Below, piece after piece: positions 1-64,000 of a DNA stretch of 64,000 nucleotides; position 1 is the stretch's first letter; each line of letters opens with the position of its first letter. The stretch covers positions 76,819,141 to 76,883,140 of the forward strand of contig NC_092806.1 of assembly GCF_040954645.1 (NCBI RefSeq). Direction: 5' to 3'. Position numbers and translations under genes: made by a program. The stretch comes from Diabrotica undecimpunctata. Its lineage: Eukaryota > Arthropoda > Insecta > Coleoptera > Chrysomelidae. The notes below the pieces were generated by a model. That model worked only from the letters and a program-made list of their open reading frames with translations. It was not told the origin of the DNA and did not search any database.

Positions 1-1430
1 ACAGATGGGTCAATGTTGGTGACCGTGTAGAGGTTTTTTTTCTCCTCACGGTCATGTTTATGCCGCCAAGTATGTCATTTAGCTCCTGCTTGAGTTTCGC
101 AGCCGCCCCTTTCCCTGTTAATTTTACCAGTATATCTCCCCCGTTGGTTTTTTTAACTGATCTACTTTTAGTCCAATTTTAGTCACGTCCACCTTGACAT
201 TCATTTTTTTAATGACGTCTGTGTATGACATACCACCAGTACGTATTAAGAGGGCTATCTTCCGCTTCCTTTACTTTGCACGCTTTCATCCACCTAACCA
301 GAATCACCGACGTGATCTCTTCTCTTCTACCTACAAATTCTAGAGCCTTTCTCATTCTATCCTTTTCTACATTGTTGCTCAAGACCACTTGCACTTGTTT
401 AATTTTTTTTCCCCTTGTCTGACAATTTTTATAATCTTGTCTGCCAGATTATATTTTTCCACACCATACCCTTCGTTATTTTCTCCCAATTTGGTGACAA
501 AGATGTACCATTTTTTCTCTACTTTGGAGGTTCTTATTCTATTTTCGATAAATTCAACCTCTCCCTCTTCACATCCCTCCATTATTTCTGCCAGTTCTTC
601 CCTGACTTTTTTTATAACATGTTCAACTCCCCCTGCGTTGTCTTCTTTTTTTGTTATTATTAATCAGTCGGTTTTTTCAACAGTTTCCTGTAGACCTGCT
701 TGTTTCCATTTTGTTTTTTGGTATACTTCTTCTTCCCACTTTTCTTTGAATATACTCTTAAAAGTATCCTGATTTCCTCCTTTGTTTATAATGATTTTTA
801 TCCTCTGCGTTTCTTTTTTTTTGTTTTTCGTGCTCTATTTTTGTTTTATATTGTTCGCATTTATTCTCCTCCGTTTTGTTTAGGTCTCTGGTTTTGTCTC
901 TGGTCTTGTTGTTTAGAGACTTGATTTCGCCTACTAGTTTTTTAATTTGTATCTCTATTTCCCCTTTTGTTCCTAAGATACTTAGCAGCTCTGTGAGCTT
1001 CCTGTTTATTCCTTCTTTTGGGGTTTCCTCTTTATATTTTATGCTGTCCTCTTTTCTTTTCTTTTTTTGTTGTCTTTTAATCTCAGGACTATCTCTCTTT
1101 CTCTTTTTTATTTCTTTGTCTTCGTATCTATAATTCTCCCCCAATAATTTCCAAAAGTTCTTCCCCTACCAGCATCGACTGTCTAACGATGTGTGTAGAT
1201 CTATTCATCTTCGGCTTGTTGTTTTGTCGCTCCAAAAGCTCCAATTCGAAATTCTTTCTTTCCTCCTCTTCCCTAATTTTTTCTTCAAAGCTGTCCAGCA
1301 GCTGTTCTTCCCAAATCTCTCGTTTATCTTCTATGTTCGTACTATAGTTACCTTTCTCTTCGTCTTTATTCCGTTGCGTTTCGTTTTGTTTTGAGTTTTG
1401 CTTCTTGTTTCGTTTTATTTGTTTCATCTG
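1..1430 (-). pseudogene. Non-LTR retrotransposon ORF1 (gag-like), R1-type, broken
   Basis: Read on the minus strand, short frames follow each other: 1427-1128, 1144-758, 582-379, 394-209 and on to the window edge. The first two overlap and are lysine/glutamate-rich coiled-coil-like, containing E-E-L-L-E-I-I-G. The last reads S-Y-T-D-V-I-K-K-M then V-K-L-T-G-K-G-A-A-A-K-L. That is the gag pattern of R1-clade elements, where a repeated helix precedes zinc knuckles. The knuckles would lie beyond position 1. Several frameshifts separate the pieces, so it is a relic. Family assignment is by recognition of the pattern. Confidence 0.6.
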
Positions 1431-2390
1431 AATCCCACGAGTTGGGATGTCCTATACATCCAACGTGGCAGTGCGCCCTTACCACGTCAAGGCTTTTTTT
1501 TCTCCGGGAGGTCGCCAGGTATCCCGGAGGGACCGTTTGTGGTGGTCTAACCCTCGCACCTCACATATTCTTGGCACGATGCTTCCCACCGTAATATTGG
1601 GGATTTGTTCTCGAGGTTTACTCCTCTAGGCTTTTTTTCACGGTGTCCTCCGGATGCAGTGGCAGACAGTGTTATTAACACTATTCTACCTGGAAATATT
1701 GCGCAGTAGCTGCCTCCCCTGCTGCGCGGGAAAAAAATAGGATTATGGGGAAGGAGAAAACCGAGTGGTTTTGAAGAAAAAATTTAAGAAGATGTGGGCC
1801 TGGCGTAGTCGTGGGAGTTTGGGTAGGGTCGGTCCTTTTGGTCCGCGAGCAATTTTTTGGAACGGGTTTCCGATCCTTATCGATTGCTTATCCATGATGC
1901 CCTGGTCGGTCGCGCAACCCTTACATCCCGTAGAGGGCCTGGGACGCGCGACAGCGCTTCATGGAGACACCCTATGAGCCATTGGGACGCGCCGTGTCGG
2001 GGAGGACTTGCCCCACCCCCGGGGTTTCGCAAAGCATATTTGGGCTGTACCACATCCTGCCTAATCTTTGCGCTCCCCCGGAGCACGGACAAAGTATGGA
2101 CAAAGTATTTTAAAAAATTGTTAAATACAAAGTCGAATCAGAAACAAAAATCAATGATAACAACCTTTTAAACCAACCTTAGGAGACAACCTGACGCAGA
2201 AAAAAAATCGATGGAAAAAACCAGCTGAAAGATGCATGGCCACACGACACGTAGTCGAGAACGGTTCCCTTGGGGTATCTGACTAGCCTCCATTGTAAAT
2301 AGCCTTACTATCACAAGCGGTGCTTTGCGACAGCGGAAAGGTCCTTTTCCTAATTACTGGTAGAAATAGTCTAAAAAAATTATTTAATAT
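1431..2390. other. GC-rich 5' UTR-like stretch between two divergent LINE remnants
   Basis: 1440-2100 is clearly richer in G and C than its surroundings, with short C and G runs. It lies between a minus-strand gag relic and a plus-strand gag relic. It fits the 5' UTR of one or both elements. No gene is seen. 2100-2390 is AT-rich and unassigned. Confidence 0.4.
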
Positions 2391-2399
2391 AAAAAACCG

Positions 2400-3152
2400 G
2401 TGGCGACCCGTCCGATATAACGAGAAGATTCAATAGAGAAAGAGGTGGCAAGACGAACTCTCTTCCTGACAGTCTGAATGTACATAAGACTTTGAGGGCT
2501 AAGTGGAAACTTAGCTCGCTGAACCTAGATTCCCAACTATACAAAAAAGAAGACATTTCGAAATACCTATGCCTAATCGAAAGTGTAGAGATTCAAGAGA
2601 AAGTGACCAAGGGCCTCTTTACATTAATTGTCGAGGCGCCTAATACTACTAATTAAATAAAATATGTTGCCCCAAGACTAAAGAGGAATGTAGCAACCTT
2701 TAAAAGAGAGTCTATTAGAAAGTGGTCTGAAAACTATAGATTCGAAGTGGGAGAAAGGATGCTTATTGATACTGAAACTTTCAGGCTGAATTTAAGAAGA
2801 CCAGTTAAGAGAAGCTACTACGTTGCAGTCTGGTTTATGGGATTCTTAGAAATAAGACCTTTTAAAGGCAAATTTTCAGCTGGCTTTAATGATTTTGTCT
2901 GACAACCGCGTAGATTCTCCTTTGCCCGTAGGCATGATACGCAGCGAATTAGAAAAACGGCTGACGGTACCTAGATGTCTCAGGTGTTGGTCTTTTGACT
3001 ACACCCATCATAACTGTGAGGGGCCGGACAGGAGTGGGTCCTGTTTCAACTGCGATGAAAGGACATACGAATCTTCATCGTGTAAGTCGAGAGCTAGATG
3101 TATTCTTTCGATGCACCGCACAGGTGTGGCACCACGAGCTACCCTAAGTTAA
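2400..3152 (+). pseudogene. R1-type gag remnant with zinc knuckles
   Basis: The plus-strand translation in shifting frames gives L-R-A-K-W-K-L, then a stretch ending M-G-F-L-E-I-R-P-F-K. A frame at 2889-3152 carries C-L-R-C-W-S-F-D-Y-T-H-H-N-C and C-F-N-C-D-E-R-T-Y-E-S-S-S-C. These are two CCHC-like knuckles spaced as in gag proteins of R1/TRAS-type LINEs. The second has lost its histidine. Stops and frameshifts show it is inactive. No reverse transcriptase follows. Confidence 0.65.
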
Positions 3153-3349
3153 AGAATGCACTATAAACAGTTTAAAATTTCGATAACAATTAAGTCCAAT
3201 CAATTACAGAGAGGACTGATATAAATATGCTTCACGTCTCCTTTCATGAGCTAGGCGAAACTCCTTCGGTAATTATACCTCATCTGAGTTAGCCCCAACG
3301 CCTTAAATCCAAAGACCTTAAAAAAATTAATACAAGGGTAGAACTGTTT

Positions 3350-3409
3350 AAAAACAAAAAGAGAAATCAATCGCCAGGTAGAAATCGTTTGATTTCTCTT
3401 TTTGTTTTT
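3350..3409. repeat. Perfect 21-bp inverted repeat (hairpin)
   Basis: Arms 3350-3370 and 3389-3409 are exact reverse complements, with an 18-base loop. The arms are A-rich on the left (AAAAACAAAAAGAGAAATC) and T-rich on the right. It lies about 80 bp upstream of the hammerhead-like element. Confidence 0.8.
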
Positions 3410-3487
3410 AGATAGCGTAGTTGCGTCCGTATATAGTTATTTTGATAACTATTGTCTAGGACGGGAAAGATTTTTGTTTTGGTTCAG

Positions 3488-3552
3488 AGCGGTGGCTATA
3501 CCGTTCTGAGGAGACCTAAAGAGGTCGAAATACGTATAAGCGGCTTGTCGCT
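3488..3552 (+). ncRNA. Hammerhead-ribozyme-like RNA (type I, canonical core)
   Basis: Core CTGAGGA (3506-3512) fits CUGANGA. Stem II GACCT/AGGTC (3513-3517/3522-3526) has loop AAAG. GAAA is at 3527-3530. Stem III is the palindrome ATACGTAT (3530-3537), closed without a loop. The predicted cleavage base is A3538. Stem I is CCGTT (3501-3505) with AGCGG (3539-3543), then an internal loop, then AGCGGT (3488-3493) with GTCGCT (3547-3552). An outer pairing, ATTTTTGTTT before it with AAACAAAAAT after it, extends the stem. All conserved core positions are present. Known: Penelope-like elements and retrozymes carry hammerheads with minimal stem III that act as dimers. Inferred: this is such a motif. 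Activity is not shown. Confidence 0.7.
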
Positions 3553-3789
3553 GCCCTGTATCGAAACAAAAATCTAATGCCGTCATTATGATTTATTGAA
3601 TATTTTATACTTCTTCTTCTTCGCGTGCCGATTGAGAATTATCCGACGTTGGCGATCACTATTGCGAGGGCTTCTCGATATTTTATAATACTTTATTAAA
3701 ATTTATTTCTTGAAGTTAAAAAACTTTTTCATTTGGGTACAAAAGAGATTCTCTAGACACTGTCTGGTTCCATATATATAGTTCCATAT

Positions 3790-4965
3790 ATATGTCTGGT
3801 TCTCATAATTTTGTAGGGTTTCCTAAACCATATTTATGCTTGAATTTGTATACAACAAAACCAGCAACATACTTCAAAGAGTCCCGATGAATTTTATCTT
3901 TCACCTCATAATTGTTTGCGACTTTCAAAATGTCATCGTCAATTATATGATTCTCCTCCAGGTAGTGAGCTTCTATAAATGTATTTCAAAGTATTTTGTC
4001 CTCTTCAGACTAAGATTCTTTCGAACCTTCAGTTTTTTCTACCAAATTAGACAGCATTTTTTGTGTCAAGCAAATATCTTCTGACGCCGAAATATCGCTT
4101 GGTAATTGAGGACTTTCTATTAAGCTGTTATTTATGCCATATTCACTAGTTACAATAGTATTGCGACATTATGTAAAGATCGCCGCCGAATGTTTTTCTA
4201 AAATATACCAACTTAATCTATATTTAAAATCTATTGACGAATGATGATCATTTGCACCACCCATTCTTCAAATATAAGAAAAAATGTTCTCTAGTACGTC
4301 TTGATTCAACCTCGAAGTTAAAATATAGTTAACGTTGTATTTTGCTTGTAGGTAGAACTCTTTCAGAGATCTATTAGTAGACAATATTTCTTTTTGAATG
4401 GAATAAGTCTTTTATGTTTACCAACCCGCATTGAATTGACCATTTCTGACATTTCATCCAATAGACGTACCTGCTGATCTAAACAAACTATCATATGAAT
4501 TTCGTTTTCCAGTAACCATCTTTTGGCATAAGTCTATTTTCTCCTGCATAACTGATAGGTTTTGCTACAGAATTTGATAATAATTGAGGTCTCAGACTTT
4601 GTCTCATAGAGCTTTTTAAACGAGATTATATAGTGTCAATTTATGCGCAATTGTCAATTTGAAGTCTATATATTTAGTAGCGCTTTGAAGTAATTATTGT
4701 TGATTCTTTTATTGTCAATAACAAAACCATGATCAATTACATGATTTCGGACAAGTTAAATGAAATGTGGAGGATCTTCAAAAACAAAAATACCTTTTAA
4801 AAACTAATCACAGGGGCAATTAATAAAATAATTTTTGTCATATCCAACACTCAGCTAAGACAAAAGGGCAGTATTTCCAATACCCATGTAACTGGTGATC
4901 TTATTTGTGGGGATATTATAATTTTTACAATTAGCTACGGCACAACCCGGCACGTGTGTCGATAA
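3790..4965 (-). pseudogene. P-element-like (THAP9-type) transposase relic
   Basis: The minus-strand translation starts near 4960 with C-A-V-A-N-C-K-N-Y-N, the opening of a THAP zinc finger. It continues with F-E-D-P-P-H, then L-D-E-M-S-E-M-V-N-S, then T-S-R-L-N-Q-D-V-L-E-N-I-F-S-Y-I and R-M-G-G-A-N-D-H. It ends with L-K-Y-V-A-G-F-V-V-Y-K-F-K-H-K-Y near 3800. Known: the L-N-Q-D-x-L-E-N-x-F-S block and the A-G-(F/Y)-V motif typify P-element and THAP9 transposases. Several in-frame stops and shifts mark it as dead. It lies directly upstream of host exon 1, in the opposite direction. Confidence 0.7.
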
Positions 4966-4999
4966 TACACAAAATTGAACTAATCAGACTAAACACTAG

Positions 5000-5593
5000 C
5001 AAAAGAGATCGAAATGAGAGGCTTTGTAAAAACAATTCAGCTACCACGCACGATGCACAAATACATCTACCGGGAGAAGGAATCCTATATCTCGAACACC
5101 GTAGTACCCTGTAGTCCCTGTATTGTTGCTTCTCAGGTGACCTCATGCACGTCAGCGTACACATTTCTATTCCTTGAGTAGCATACCGGTATTTGTGTAT
5201 CGTGTGTTAGAGATAAAAATAACATAAAAAGAACCTAGTTTACATTTTAACACATATATTAAAGAATAATTTTGTTCTATCAGAATTAATTAAAATGCAT
5301 TAATGTACTTGTTTTTTCGGACGTCTATGCATATTGTAAATACATTTGGCATTGCGTATCCAATACCTTGATCTCATAAAATCTGAGAGTTGCGTCCAGT
5401 GACGTATCGATACTAATTTTACAATTGAAAATCATGACGTGGTAGCACGCGTTTCTGAAATCAGGACACACTTTGACTTTGATCAGTTGCAGCGTCACCC
5501 TTGAAACGTTTTTCATTTGCTTATATTTTATGTTAGGAAAATCAGGAAAATCGTATATTCTCTGTGCGTTAATGTTAGTGATAAAAATATAAG
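5000..5593 (+). promoter_or_regulatory. Presumed promoter and 5' UTR region of the host gene
   Basis: This is the stretch between the P-element-like relic (ending near 4960) and the start codon. It contains no recognisable coding sequence. No clear TATA box plus initiator pair is visible and the transcription start cannot be placed. The assignment rests on position only. Confidence 0.35.
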
Positions 5594-63565
<57,972 letters not shown>

Positions 63566-63676
63566 ATTGACATTTGTTTGAGTTAAATGTTTAAAATATT
63601 TTTGTAAAATTGTTTATTTATCAAAAAATATTTAACGTTTATTGTTAGTATATGAAAATGTTTTAATAATATTGTT

Positions 63677-63682
63677 AATAAA
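63677..63682 (+). promoter_or_regulatory. Poly(A) signal of the host gene
   Basis: AATAAA lies 112 bp after the stop codon in an AT-rich 3' UTR. Confidence 0.6.
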
Positions 63683-63844
63683 GCTAGTTTTTTTACTTCT
63701 CTACTCTAAATGTAACCAACACATTATAATTTTGGTGCAACATAATAATAGAATAAAAAGGCAATTTTATTTTGATCAAATAAAAATAGATTTTGCTTTT
63801 GACTAGTCAAAAGAACGCCAGAAACTAAATATATTGGATAGTAT

Positions 63845-64000
63845 ATCTTATATACTAAAACGCTAAGCCCTTTTCTTGTCCACCACTTTACTCAAAAACC
63901 ATATTAGATAATTAAAATATTTTTTCGGAATATTATTAGTACTACGTATGATATTTTCAAGATATACTTTTGGTACAAAAATTCACTTCCGGTTTTGAGA
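63845..64000 (-). repeat. Inverted copy of the 9.47-9.63 kb repeat, cut by the window end
   Basis: CCCTTTTCTTGTCCACCACT and ACTTCCGGT (63985-63993) are complements of 9470-9610. The host poly(A) signal lies about 160 bp upstream. Confidence 0.8.

Noticed and set aside
225..1133. Phe/Ser/Leu-rich plus-strand frames
   Set aside because: They mirror the Lys/Glu-rich minus-strand gag relic; the minus reading shows the family pattern.

Overview
The window is nuclear DNA of an arthropod, most likely an insect with a large, repeat-rich genome. A beetle is a guess from the transposon mix, not proven. It is AT-rich and has spliced genes with GT-AG introns. Almost all of it is decayed mobile DNA: Penelope-like, R1/Jockey-type non-LTR, Ty1/copia, Ty3/gypsy, P, PIF/Harbinger, piggyBac, pogo and Tc1/mariner-like elements, plus foldback elements. 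About fifteen long (TA)n tracts are scattered through it.

One convincing host gene is present and no single open reading frame reveals it. Four short exons on the + strand (5594-5848, 37815-37946, 38421-38532, 63390-63565) join with consistent phases. They encode a 224-residue membrane protein with a signal peptide, one immunoglobulin domain, one transmembrane helix and a charged cytoplasmic tail. Its first and third introns, about 32 kb and 25 kb, hold nearly everything else in the window.

Layout. 1-5 kb: two divergent R1-type gag remnants, a hammerhead-ribozyme-like RNA element (3488-3552) and a P-element-like transposase relic. 5.6-5.85 kb: host exon 1. 6-14 kb (intron 1): non-LTR endonuclease relic, a large foldback, dispersed repeats, a mariner-like relic, copia and gypsy pol relics. 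14.06-19.79 kb: a Penelope-like element with inverted ends and a GIY-YIG domain, interrupted by a 3.37-kb DNA transposon with GTAC duplications. 19.8-31 kb: LINE tail, (TA)n/foldback composites, gypsy integrase, an 80-bp perfect palindrome, a Harbinger element whose two genes are nested on opposite strands, and piggyBac fragments. 32.0-32.8 kb: ten regularly spaced hairpins with compensatory arm changes. 34.3-35.3 kb: a 121-bp satellite. 35.9-37.6 kb: a small foldback and a 1.45-kb near-perfect palindrome built from a Penelope C-terminus. 37.8-38.5 kb: host exons 2 and 3. 38.9-50.4 kb (intron 3): a 2.8-kb segment present twice, plus a third partial copy, made of mariner-like transposase pieces. 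52-62.4 kb: non-LTR relics and a nearly complete pogo-like transposon. 63.4 kb: host exon 4 and poly(A) signal.

The most unusual signals are the hairpin array at 32 kb, the hammerhead-like RNA at 3.5 kb with related motifs inside (TA)n-flanked foldbacks, and the two perfect or near-perfect palindromes. No computation was run. All alignments and foldings were made by eye.
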